NCBI GenBank assembly: GCA_963596435.1
Contig: CAVBMG010000005.1
Span: 1 to 64,000 of the forward strand
Length of the DNA stretch: 64,000 nucleotides
Source of the DNA: COE1 sp963596435
GTDB lineage: Bacteria; Bacillota; Clostridia; Lachnospirales; Lachnospiraceae
Direction: 5' to 3'
Both the position numbers and the translations under genes were made by a program. Positions 15,713-23,970 of this stretch are shown one piece after another (the first letter of the stretch is position 1; each line of letters begins with the position of its first letter). The notes beneath the pieces are model-generated. The model was not told where the DNA came from. It ran no database searches and saw only the letters and a list, made by a program, of their open reading frames with translations.

Positions 15713-16648
15713 TTATTTTAGATTTGAGTCTTTTTCCAGTCTTTCACGGTATCCGGGTGCAGTCTTGATCTGTAGTTTATGCTCGAACATAACATACTCT
15801 GCATCTGAGAATAACTGTTCAAAATCTTCCTCTACATTCGTCTTGATCACATAACCTGTGGCAACGCTCGGCGCCAGTTTATCATCCTGGAACTGCAGGC
15901 AGTCCGCTTCTATTTTTCTACAGTACTCCTGTACTTCCTCTTCTTCGCTCAAAGGCATCAGCACATGGAAAATATCACCGTCAACTCTTCCTATGATAGT
16001 CTGTGCGTCTGCATTTTTCTTTAAAATGTCAGCCACTATGGTAATCAGTCTGTCACTCTCTTCCTCTCCATAATGTACATGAGCATACATCCAGTCATTG
16101 ATGTTCACACAGATGATACCTGTTGGTACTACTTCTCTTCCTGCCAGCTCTTTCATACGTCTGATGAAATAAGTCTTATTAAGTACTCCTGTCAGAGGAT
16201 CAGTCTGCTCGTCATACTTTGCACGATATGCTTCCTTTTCCAGCTCCTGCTCCAGTTCATCAATATACACCGCCTGTTCACTGGACAGATAGGATTTGGA
16301 GGCATAGCCCTCCAATGTCTTAATATATGCATTCAGAAGCTTTTCTACCACATTTTTCTGTTCTGCTGCTACTGCATCATATCTGGTATAAATATGACAT
16401 ACAGTACGTCCTTTTACACGTATCTTGTTACCGGGCTTATTTACGACATCCGGTACAAAGCCTTCAAAATCACCATAGCTCATCAAGATATCCCCATGTC
16501 TGTCTGTCATTAATGTATGTAACCCAAATGCCTCATACAGACCAGACAACATCTCACCTGCTGCTTTCATGTCAAACAGTACTCTTGGGGTATAATTCCT
16601 GCTGTTTATTTCAAGTCTCTGTGCAAATGCTTCTTTTTTCTGATTCAT
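15713..16648 (-). CDS. Degenerate GGDEF-domain protein
   Basis: A 311-residue soluble protein. The first ~125 residues resemble a small ligand-binding sensor (LLSGLYEAFGLHTLMTDRHG-type, ending in a helix around AEQKNVVEKLLNAYIKTLEG), followed by a coiled-coil linker and a GGDEF fold (DPLTGVLNKTYFIRRMKEL). The signature loop reads RVDGDIFHV instead of R-GGDEF, so GTP cyclisation is unlikely; no allosteric RxxD inhibitory site stands out. It may bind nucleotide or c-di-GMP as a sensor, or be a pure scaffold. It has its own promoter (16692-16720). Confidence 0.8.
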   Translation of the reverse strand: MNQKKEAFAQRLEINSRNYTPRVLFDMKAAGEMLSGLYEAFGLHTLMTDRHGDILMSYGDFEGFVPDVVNKPGNKIRVKGRTVCHIYTRYDAVAAEQKNVVEKLLNAYIKTLEGYASKSYLSSEQAVYIDELEQELEKEAYRAKYDEQTDPLTGVLNKTYFIRRMKELAGREVVPTGIICVNINDWMYAHVHYGEEESDRLITIVADILKKNADAQTIIGRVDGDIFHVLMPLSEEEEVQEYCRKIEADCLQFQDDKLAPSVATGYVIKTNVEEDFEQLFSDAEYVMFEHKLQIKTAPGYRERLEKDSNLK

Positions 16649-16691
16649 AGGTATCCCAACCTTTCCTGCGTAAATTTTCTGCTTATTAGTA

Positions 16692-16720
16692 ATAGTATTT
16701 GTTTTCTACAATACTGTCAA
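16692..16720 (-). promoter_or_regulatory. Promoter of the GGDEF-like gene
   Basis: Minus strand TTGACA (16715-16720), 17-nt spacer, TACTAT (16692-16697). Divergent from the DUF1538 promoter about 50 bp away. Confidence 0.6.
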
Positions 16721-16768
16721 TAATTTTACACTTTAGTTTTTTTTCATACTTTATTAACATATGTCAGG

Positions 16769-16798
16769 TTGACATACTTTATCACATTAAAGTATATT
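16769..16798 (+). promoter_or_regulatory. Promoter of the DUF1538/P-II operon
   Basis: TTGACA (16769-16774), 18-nt spacer, TATATT (16793-16798), about 30 bp before the TTG start of the DUF1538 gene. Confidence 0.65.
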
Positions 16799-16830
16799 TA
16801 TAGTAAAAGACAGAAAGGTGGAATGTATAT

Positions 16831-18348
16831 TTGAGAAAACTACTACGTGAAAAAATCATGGAATCACTTTCCTCCGTGCTGCCTATCACTGCTATCGTAC
16901 TACTGCTTAGTATCACCATATCTCCCATTTCTTCCGGGACTCTGGTATTATTCCTTTTTGGTGCGGTGCTGCTGGTATTCGGCATGGGTCTTTTTACTCT
17001 CGGTGCTGATCTTGCCATGACCCCGATGGGTGAAGGCATGGGTATCGAAATGAGTAAATCCCGTAAGGCATTTATACCTGTTATCATTGGTTTTGTCTTC
17101 GGTATTATCATCACTCTGGCTGAACCGGATCTACAGGTACTTGCAGAGCAGGTTCCTGCAATTCCAAATATGGTCCTGACGCTTGCAGTGGCTATAGGCG
17201 TTGGCATCTTCATGATGATCGCCATCTGCCGTATTCTATTTAAAATTCCTTTAAACGTTCTGCTGATCATTTTCTATTCAGCAGTATTCATTATCACTAT
17301 TTTCACACCGGCAACCTTCATTCCCGTATCTTTTGACTCCGGTGGTGTTACCACAGGTCCTATTACTGTACCTTTTATCATGGCTCTCGGTGTTGGTCTT
17401 GCTGCTTTGAGCAGTGATAAGAATTCACAGGAGAACAGCTTCGGTCTGGTCGCTTTATGCAGTATCGGTCCTGTTCTGTCCGTTCTGCTACTTGGTATCT
17501 TCTACAAACCGGATTCTGCAGTCTATGAAATGACGCCACTTGCTGAAATTACTACGACCAAGGCTGCCGCGCTGGAATTCGTGCATGCTTTTCCTGAATA
17601 CTGTAAGGAAGTAGCGATTGCCGTTCTTCCAATTGCCGCCATGTTCCTGTTATTGCAGCTCATTACCAGACGTTATAAGAAAAGACAGGTATTAAAGATC
17701 TCCGGTGGTATCATTTATACATATTTAGGTCTCGTCATATTCCTGACTGGTGTCAATATCGGCTTCATGCCTACCGGTCAGTATCTGGGAGCTTCCATTG
17801 GTGAGAGCAGCCGCAGTTTCCTGCTGATTCCTATTGGTATGCTGATGGGCTTCTTTATTGTAAAGGCAGAGCCTGCGGTACACGTATTGACCAAACAGGT
17901 AGAGGAAGTCTCCAATGGCTCCATTACCTCAAGATCCATGCGAAACGGACTTTCCATTGGTGTTGCCCTGTCTGTTGGTATCGCCATGCTGCGTATTCTG
18001 ACAGGAATCTCTATTATGTGGTTCCTCGTTCCCGGATATTTCCTTTCAATCCTGTTATCTTTCTTTGTTCCAAAGATTTATACAGGTATTGCTTTCGACT
18101 CCGGTGGAGTTGCCAGCGGACCTATGACTGCCACATTCCTGCTGCCTTTTGCCATGGGGGCATGTAATGCTGTAGGCGGCAACATTCTGACAGATGCATT
18201 CGGTATTGTAGCCATGGTCGCTATGACACCGTTAATTACCATTCAGACCCTCGGACTTGTCAGCGAGCTGAAGAAGAAAGCTCTGGCAAAATACTACGAG
18301 AACCAGTTTGAGCAAATTGAAGACGTTGTGCTTTACTTTGATGAATAG
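16831..18348 (+). CDS. DUF1538 membrane protein (putative transporter)
   Basis: A 505-residue integral membrane protein made of two homologous halves: LFTLGADLAMTPMGEGMG in the first, with matching segments such as FVFGIIITLAEPDLQVLAEQV / LMGFFIVKAEPAVHVLTKQV and FDSGGVTTGPITVPF / FDSGGVASGPMTATF. The repeated FDSGGV-(T/A)-(T/S)-GP motif is diagnostic of DUF1538. The start is TTG 16831 after AAGGTGG. Duplicated membrane halves suggest a transporter, but no substrate is known to me. It is followed 14 nt later by a P-II-like gene, the usual arrangement when a P-II protein controls a transporter (as GlnK with AmtB). Confidence 0.85.
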   Translation: MRKLLREKIMESLSSVLPITAIVLLLSITISPISSGTLVLFLFGAVLLVFGMGLFTLGADLAMTPMGEGMGIEMSKSRKAFIPVIIGFVFGIIITLAEPDLQVLAEQVPAIPNMVLTLAVAIGVGIFMMIAICRILFKIPLNVLLIIFYSAVFIITIFTPATFIPVSFDSGGVTTGPITVPFIMALGVGLAALSSDKNSQENSFGLVALCSIGPVLSVLLLGIFYKPDSAVYEMTPLAEITTTKAAALEFVHAFPEYCKEVAIAVLPIAAMFLLLQLITRRYKKRQVLKISGGIIYTYLGLVIFLTGVNIGFMPTGQYLGASIGESSRSFLLIPIGMLMGFFIVKAEPAVHVLTKQVEEVSNGSITSRSMRNGLSIGVALSVGIAMLRILTGISIMWFLVPGYFLSILLSFFVPKIYTGIAFDSGGVASGPMTATFLLPFAMGACNAVGGNILTDAFGIVAMVAMTPLITIQTLGLVSELKKKALAKYYENQFEQIEDVVLYFDE

Positions 18349-18362
18349 AAAGCAGGTGCAAT

Positions 18363-19124
18363 ATGACAACTAAAAATGAAACCAGAACGCCTCAGATGGA
18401 ACGTCCCAAGTTCCTGGTATCCATCGTAGAGCGAGGAAAAGGCAAAGCAATCATTAATTTATATAATAAAGAAGGCGTTAATTATCACTACCAGACAATC
18501 GGTCATGGTACTGCGACCTCTGAAATCATGGATATCCTTGGATTGGATTCCAAAGACAAGGATATCATTATCAGCGTCTCTACCAAGCCTATGATAGATA
18601 TGCTGGTCTACAAGATGAGAGATGAACTGCGGGGTACAGTAGATACAAGAGGAATTCTCTTTGATCTGCCTGTTACCGGTATTACGAATCTCATTGCTAC
18701 AGCTCTTAATATTCAATTGGGAGTTCCCTCAGACAAACGCAGCCAGCATACATCCACGCAGGCTGTGCACAGCGCCCAGTTGGACGATAACAATGGAAAG
18801 GAAGTGGAGAAAACAATGTCATCCGATCAGAATTACAGTCTTGTACTTATCAGCGTAAATCAGGGTTATACAGAAAATGTCCTGGACACCGCAAGAAATC
18901 TGGGAGCCAGAGGCGGTACAGTCTTCCGTGCCCGTTGGAGTGGCGATAAATCATTTGCCCAGTATGGTATCAACCAGCAGGCAGAGAAAGAAATCATCGC
19001 CATCGTAATTCCCAATGACATCCGAAATTCTATCATGGATCAGATCAACGCCCAGTATGGCATGAATTCCAAGGCACAGGCTGTTGTTCTCAGTATGAAG
19101 GTAGATCACTTCGCTCCTATTTAA
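18363..19124 (+). CDS. Double P-II-like regulatory protein
   Basis: A 253-residue cytosolic protein containing two P-II-like (GlnB-fold) units in tandem: residues ~15-125 (PKFLVSIVERGKGKAIINLY ... GILFDLPVTGITNL) and ~155-253 (YSLVLISVNQGYTENVLDTA ... AVVLSMKVDHF), joined by a polar linker (~126-152). P-II proteins normally work as trimers of single domains, binding ATP/ADP and 2-oxoglutarate or other effectors; the canonical uridylylation Tyr loop is not evident. Fusion of two units implies a pseudo-hexameric assembly. Coupled to the DUF1538 gene, it is probably the gate or sensor for that transporter. Confidence 0.8.
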   Translation: MTTKNETRTPQMERPKFLVSIVERGKGKAIINLYNKEGVNYHYQTIGHGTATSEIMDILGLDSKDKDIIISVSTKPMIDMLVYKMRDELRGTVDTRGILFDLPVTGITNLIATALNIQLGVPSDKRSQHTSTQAVHSAQLDDNNGKEVEKTMSSDQNYSLVLISVNQGYTENVLDTARNLGARGGTVFRARWSGDKSFAQYGINQQAEKEIIAIVIPNDIRNSIMDQINAQYGMNSKAQAVVLSMKVDHFAPI

Positions 19125-19139
19125 AAATAGTTATTTTTC

Positions 19140-19190
19140 TTGAAAAACAATTGATTTTATGTATAATTAGAGTTGTGTGTCTAACTCTAA
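19140..19190 (+). promoter_or_regulatory. Promoter and leader hairpin of ABC-F gene
   Basis: TTGAAA (19140-19145), 16-nt spacer, TATAAT (19162-19167), followed by a perfect inverted repeat TTAGAGTT-n8-AACTCTAA (19167-19190) at the expected transcription start. It may be an operator or a short 5' leader hairpin. Confidence 0.55.
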
Positions 19191-19215
19191 ACTATAGTAA
19201 AATTGAGGTATTGTA

Positions 19216-20865
19216 ATGATTAGTGCAAATAACGTAACTTATCGTGTAGGCAAGAAAGCCTTATTCGAAGATGTAAATATCAAATTCACAGAAGGAAACT
19301 GCTATGGTCTGATCGGTGCTAACGGCGCCGGTAAATCCACTTTTTTAAAGATTCTCTCCGGAAGTCTTGAGACAACAAAGGGCGATATCGTAATCACTCC
19401 CGGTCAGCGTCTCTCTGTTCTGGAACAGGATCACTTTAAATATGATGAATACCCTGTTATGGATGTTGTCATCATGGGTAATGCCAGATTATATGAAATC
19501 ATGAAAGAAAAGGATGCCATCTATGCAAAGGAAGATTTCACTGATGAAGATGGTATTCGTGCAAGTGAACTTGAGGGGGAATTTGCAGAAATGGACGGTT
19601 GGGAAGCAGAATCCAATGCAGCCCAGCTCTTAAATGGTCTTGGAATCGCTACAGAGCTTCACTACAGCACCATGAAGGATCTTAACGGTAGTGAAAAGGT
19701 GAAGGTACTCCTTGCCAAGGCTCTCTTTGGTAATCCTGATATTCTGTTACTCGACGAGCCTACCAACCACCTGGATCTGGATGCGATTGCATGGCTTGAA
19801 GAATTCCTGATCAATTTTGAAAATACAGTTATCGTTGTGTCTCATGACCGTTATTTCTTAAATAAGGTATGTACACAGATCGCAGATATCGACTATGGCA
19901 AGATTCAGCTCTATGCCGGCAACTATGATTTCTGGTATGAATCCAGCCAGCTCCTTGTAAAGCAGATGAAGGAAGCTAATAAGAAGAAGGAAGAAAAGAT
20001 TAAGGAATTACAGGAATTTATTTCCCGTTTCTCTGCAAACGCTTCCAAGTCCAAACAGGCTACTTCCAGAAAACGTGCGCTGGAGAAGATCGAACTGGAT
20101 GAAATCAAACCCTCCAGCCGTAAATATCCTTACATCGACTTCCGTCCTGATCGTGAAATCGGTAACGAAGTATTGACTGTTGAACATCTGACCAAGACTG
20201 TAAATGGTGTAAAGGTTCTGGATGATATCTCCTTCATTCTCAACCGCGAAGATAAGGTTGCTTTTGTAGGCGGTAATGAATTGGCAAAAACTACTCTCTT
20301 CCAGATTCTGATGGGTGAGCTGGAACCGGATGCAGGTACTTATAAATGGGGTGTTACTACTTCCCAGGCTTACTTCCCTAAGGATCCTACCAGTGAATTT
20401 GACAACGATTATACAATCGCTGACTGGTTAATGGGCTATTCTCCTGTAGATGATATCACTTATGTACGTGGTTTCCTCGGACGTATGCTCTTTGCCGGTG
20501 AAGATGGTGTAAAGAAAGTTAAAGTACTCTCCGGTGGTGAGAAAGTTCGCTGTCTGTTAAGTAAGATGATGATCAGCGGTGCTAACTGCCTTATCCTGGA
20601 TGAGCCTACCAACCATCTGGATATGGAAAGTATCACTGCTCTGAACAACGGTCTGATTAAGTTCCCCGGCGTTGCACTCTTTGCATGTCATGACCATCAG
20701 TTCGTAGAAACAACAGCAAACCGTATTATGGAGATTCTTCCTAACGGTACTCTGATTGATAAGATCACTACTTATGATGAATATCTGGCAAGTGATGAAA
20801 TGGCAAGAAAGAGAACTGTATACAATGCGGATGCAGAAATTGCAGATGATGAAGCACAAGAATAA
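19216..20865 (+). CDS. ABC-F family ATPase (YbiT-like)
   Basis: A 549-residue soluble protein with two ATP-binding cassettes and no membrane domain. First cassette: Walker A GANGAGKST, signature LNGSEKVKVLLAKAL, Walker B ILLLDEPTNHLD. Inter-domain linker rich in Lys (~240-290). Second cassette: Walker A GGNELAKTTLF (consensus Gly replaced by Ala), signature LSGGEKVRCLLSKMM, LILDEPTNHLDME. The divergent first signature and second P-loop are, as far as I know, typical of the YbiT-like branch. ABC-F proteins bind the ribosomal E site and rescue stalled complexes; some give antibiotic resistance. The subgroup here is more consistent with a housekeeping translation factor. Confidence 0.9.
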   Translation: MISANNVTYRVGKKALFEDVNIKFTEGNCYGLIGANGAGKSTFLKILSGSLETTKGDIVITPGQRLSVLEQDHFKYDEYPVMDVVIMGNARLYEIMKEKDAIYAKEDFTDEDGIRASELEGEFAEMDGWEAESNAAQLLNGLGIATELHYSTMKDLNGSEKVKVLLAKALFGNPDILLLDEPTNHLDLDAIAWLEEFLINFENTVIVVSHDRYFLNKVCTQIADIDYGKIQLYAGNYDFWYESSQLLVKQMKEANKKKEEKIKELQEFISRFSANASKSKQATSRKRALEKIELDEIKPSSRKYPYIDFRPDREIGNEVLTVEHLTKTVNGVKVLDDISFILNREDKVAFVGGNELAKTTLFQILMGELEPDAGTYKWGVTTSQAYFPKDPTSEFDNDYTIADWLMGYSPVDDITYVRGFLGRMLFAGEDGVKKVKVLSGGEKVRCLLSKMMISGANCLILDEPTNHLDMESITALNNGLIKFPGVALFACHDHQFVETTANRIMEILPNGTLIDKITTYDEYLASDEMARKRTVYNADAEIADDEAQE

Positions 20866-20874
20866 TGACATTTT

Positions 20875-20900
20875 AAAAGGGCATGCGAACATGCCCTTTT
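20875..20900 (+). terminator. Terminator between ABC-F and PHP genes
   Basis: AAAAGGGCATG (20875-20885) pairs with CATGCCCTTTT (20890-20900), with further T residues downstream. Some read-through would be needed to express the PHP gene from the same promoter. Confidence 0.75.
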
Positions 20901-20935
20901 ACTTTTATTATTATAAAAAGAGAGGTTATCTTATC

Positions 20936-21784
20936 ATGGGACAAGTTGATTTACATGTACACTCTACCAGTTCTGACGGCACCTACACTCCAACAGAGCT
21001 TGTTAATTATGCAATAGAGAAGGGGCTGGATGCCTTCGCCCTCACAGACCACGATACTGTAGATGGCATTGATGAAGCACTGGCTGCTGCAAAAGGCAAA
21101 CCCATCCGTGTCATCCCCGGTATCGAATATTCTACACGTTATCTGGATCGTGATGTGCACATCGTAGGATTGTTTATTGATTATCAATCCCCTGATTTTA
21201 AAGCATATCTGGATCAGTTCATGGAATCCCGAACTGCCAGAAATCATAAGCTGTGTGCCAATCTGCAAAATGCAGGCATTGATATCAGCTACGACGCCCT
21301 GTTAGAGATGTTCCCTCATTCTGTGATTACCAGAGCACATTATGCCAAGTTCCTGCTGGCACATGGCTATGTAAAAAGCCATACCGAAGCCTTTGATCGT
21401 TATCTGGGTGATCGCACACCTTATTTCGTTCCGAGGGAAAATATCACTCCCAAAGAAGTCATTGAAGTAACCAGAAAGGCTGGCGGTGTTCCAATTCTTG
21501 CTCATCCTACTCTCTATAAATTAGGAAAAGAACAACTGGACATTCTGGTGTCAACTCTGACAGAACAGGGTCTTATGGGCATAGAATGTATCTACAGCAC
21601 CTATACTCCCGCAGAGGAACGGCAAATTAAAGCGCTTGCAGAGAAATACCATCTGCTGCCAAGCGGCGGTTCAGACTTCCATGGTACCACCAAACCCGGA
21701 CTGGATCTTGGATGTGGATATGGCAAGCTCTACGTTCACGATACGATTCTTACCAATCTTGAAAAAGCATCTTTATTGCATTGA
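20936..21784 (+). CDS. PHP-domain phosphoesterase
   Basis: A 282-residue metal-dependent phosphoesterase. The start at ATG 20936 (MGQVDLHVHSTSSDGT) has AGAGAGG upstream; the in-frame extension to 20756 lies within the ABC-F gene and is not used. Metal ligands of the PHP fold are seen in order: DLHVHS, LTDHDT, GIEYS, RAHYAKF, LAHPTLY, GSDFHG. It resembles the TrpH/YciV group (3',5'-nucleoside bisphosphate phosphatase; E. coli RNase AM), which trims oligonucleotides or pAp-type nucleotides. Exact substrate is inferred from the family. Confidence 0.88.
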   Translation: MGQVDLHVHSTSSDGTYTPTELVNYAIEKGLDAFALTDHDTVDGIDEALAAAKGKPIRVIPGIEYSTRYLDRDVHIVGLFIDYQSPDFKAYLDQFMESRTARNHKLCANLQNAGIDISYDALLEMFPHSVITRAHYAKFLLAHGYVKSHTEAFDRYLGDRTPYFVPRENITPKEVIEVTRKAGGVPILAHPTLYKLGKEQLDILVSTLTEQGLMGIECIYSTYTPAEERQIKALAEKYHLLPSGGSDFHGTTKPGLDLGCGYGKLYVHDTILTNLEKASLLH

Positions 21785-21802
21785 TTCAATACCTTATCCA
21801 GC

Positions 21803-21838
21803 AAAAAGCCACAGGATAAACAACTCCCTGTGGCTTTT
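21803..21838. terminator. Bidirectional intrinsic terminator
   Basis: AAAAGCCACAGG pairs with CCTGTGGCTTTT. It separates the convergent PHP and GH31 genes. Confidence 0.85.
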
Positions 21839-21859
21839 ATACTATATAAATTTCTATAA

Positions 21860-23932
21860 TTATTCATTGTAAATAGGATAGTCGCATCCCTCTCGCATCA
21901 TAACTGGAATAATGTCGATTGGTGCGGGAACTGTTACATACTGTCCACCTTCATACACTTTCTTCGTATAGGCATCTGTCCATTTGCATCCGGCTGGAAG
22001 ATAGATTCTACGCTCTGTAGCACCAGCTTCCATTACAGGAGATACCAGAAGATCAGAACCAAACATATAGGAATCTTCTACATTCCAGCATTCTGCATCT
22101 TTGGGAAACTCATAGAATAACGGACGCATAACCGGTGCACCGCTATTGCTCGCTTCTTCCATGCATTTTCTCACATAAGGACGAAGTCTCTCTCTGATAA
22201 AGAGATATTTCTTGAGAATCTCATAATTATCCTCACCGAAGCTCCATACCTCATTATCCTGTCCACTGGTAAGCTGACGAACACCATTACGAAATTCCTC
22301 TTCTCTCTCATACCATGGTGAGCGCTCACCATGCATACGAAATACCGGGCAAAAAGCTCCCCATGCAAACCAACGAACCAGTAACTCCTGGAATTCAGGC
22401 TTATCTATCTGCCCCCCCAGGAAACCACCAATATCAGAGGTCCACCATGGAATACCTGCCATTCCCATGCTAAGTCCAGCCTGTAGCTGCTCTCTCATGG
22501 AACGGAAGGAAGAATAAATATCCCCAGACCATGTTAAAACACCATACTTCTGGCTGCCAGCCCAGGCACAACGCACCAGGCTCATGACTTCCTTCTCACC
22601 CTCTGCCTTTAAGCCTTCATAGAAGCCTTTTGCATAGCCGACAGGATAGGTATTGGTGCACTGCAAGGCAGGTCCTGCATAGTAACGATAATTATCAAAA
22701 TCATAAGGACCATACTCCGGTTCTGCCTCATCTAACCAGAAGCAGCGTATACCATAGCGGTAATAGTTCTCTTTACAGCGATCCCATACGAATTTCTGAG
22801 CACCCGGATGTGTTGCATCAAAGTACACGATATCTCCCATCCAGGTAGCATGATATGGAAGCCCTCTGTCTGCATTGACCAGATAACCCAGATCATTCAT
22901 CTTGGCATAATTCTCACTGCGTTCATCCACAGTCGGCCATACAGATACAACCGTCTCGATTCCCATGTCCTTTAACTCTTTCACCATGGCTTCCGGGTCT
23001 GGCCAGTCTAATGGCTCGAATTTAAAATCCCCCTGTCTTGTCCAGTGGAAGAAGTCAATGACAATGGCATCCATGGGCAGTCCACGTCTCTTATGCTCTC
23101 TGGCTACCGCCAAAAGCTCATCCTGTGTACGATAACGCAGCTTACACTGCCAATATCCCATACCATATTCTGGCATCATAGGCGTACGCCCTGTTGCCAG
23201 GGAATACTGGGCTTCAATTTCCGCAGGAGTATCACCCGCAGTAATAAAATAATCCATTTTCTTCGTACTCTTGGCATACCACTCTGTCTTGTTCATACCA
23301 AATGCCACAGTACCAATGGCAGGATTGTTCCAGAAGAAACCATATCCTCTGCTGGATACATAAAAAGGAACGCTTGCCTGGGAATTGCGGTGAGCCAGTT
23401 CCAGAATCTCCCCCTTTTTATTCAGGTTCTTCTCCTGATACTGTCCCATACCGAATATCTTCTCATCATCAAAAGCTTCAAAACGGGCAGTCAATTCAAA
23501 ATCATTGGTTCCCATAATCGGCTTTAACTCTCTTCCTGTGATACGAAGAGGCACACAATAACGGTTGATACGATCTCTCGTTCTCCAGTATTCCTGTGTC
23601 AGCAGTTCTCCCTTTTGATTATAGAAGGAAATCCATCCCTCAAAAGACACCTTCGCCGTGATCTTGCCATTGGTAATCTGTGCCTGTGTTGCTGTCTGAT
23701 GATACTTGGCATATTCTTCTCCCTTGTACCAGGGATCTGTGACGTCAATTGTTTCAAATGTGATCTGTGGCTCCACAGACTCCACCTTCTCTGTCAAAGC
23801 CCAGTCATTCTCATCCATCTTAGGCAGTGCAGTCATTCGCACACGCAGGGAGTTGGCTCCCCATGCCTCGATCCACACCTGTGATTTACCCTCAGCAATT
23901 ATGATTTTGTTCTCTTCCTGATAAATATGCAT
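21860..23932 (-). CDS. GH31 alpha-glycosidase, probable alpha-xylosidase
   Basis: A 690-residue cytoplasmic glycoside hydrolase family 31 enzyme. Visible: the beta-sandwich N-domain, the substrate motif MGYWQCKLRYRTQDELLAVA, DAIVIDFFHW, the nucleophile region CFWLDEAEPEYG (Asp) and the acid/base region GVLTWSGDIYSSF (Asp), then GIPWWTSDIGGF. The sequence style is that of alpha-xylosidases acting on isoprimeverose units of xyloglucan. I prefer ATG 23932, ~12 nt after AAAGGG; the ATG at 23944 abuts the ribosome site. It lies 38 nt downstream of the GH74 gene, and the pair makes a coherent xyloglucan-oligosaccharide module. Exact specificity (xylose vs glucose) is inference. Confidence 0.85.
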   Translation of the reverse strand: MHIYQEENKIIIAEGKSQVWIEAWGANSLRVRMTALPKMDENDWALTEKVESVEPQITFETIDVTDPWYKGEEYAKYHQTATQAQITNGKITAKVSFEGWISFYNQKGELLTQEYWRTRDRINRYCVPLRITGRELKPIMGTNDFELTARFEAFDDEKIFGMGQYQEKNLNKKGEILELAHRNSQASVPFYVSSRGYGFFWNNPAIGTVAFGMNKTEWYAKSTKKMDYFITAGDTPAEIEAQYSLATGRTPMMPEYGMGYWQCKLRYRTQDELLAVAREHKRRGLPMDAIVIDFFHWTRQGDFKFEPLDWPDPEAMVKELKDMGIETVVSVWPTVDERSENYAKMNDLGYLVNADRGLPYHATWMGDIVYFDATHPGAQKFVWDRCKENYYRYGIRCFWLDEAEPEYGPYDFDNYRYYAGPALQCTNTYPVGYAKGFYEGLKAEGEKEVMSLVRCAWAGSQKYGVLTWSGDIYSSFRSMREQLQAGLSMGMAGIPWWTSDIGGFLGGQIDKPEFQELLVRWFAWGAFCPVFRMHGERSPWYEREEEFRNGVRQLTSGQDNEVWSFGEDNYEILKKYLFIRERLRPYVRKCMEEASNSGAPVMRPLFYEFPKDAECWNVEDSYMFGSDLLVSPVMEAGATERRIYLPAGCKWTDAYTKKVYEGGQYVTVPAPIDIIPVMMREGCDYPIYNE

Positions 23933-23970
23933 ATTAATAACCATCCCTTTCCGTATACAAAAACTACCGT

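Noticed and set aside
20756..20935. 60-codon N-terminal extension of the PHP protein
   Set aside because: It overlaps the ABC-F 3' end and the terminator; the PHP fold starts at MGQVDLHVHS with its own ribosome site.
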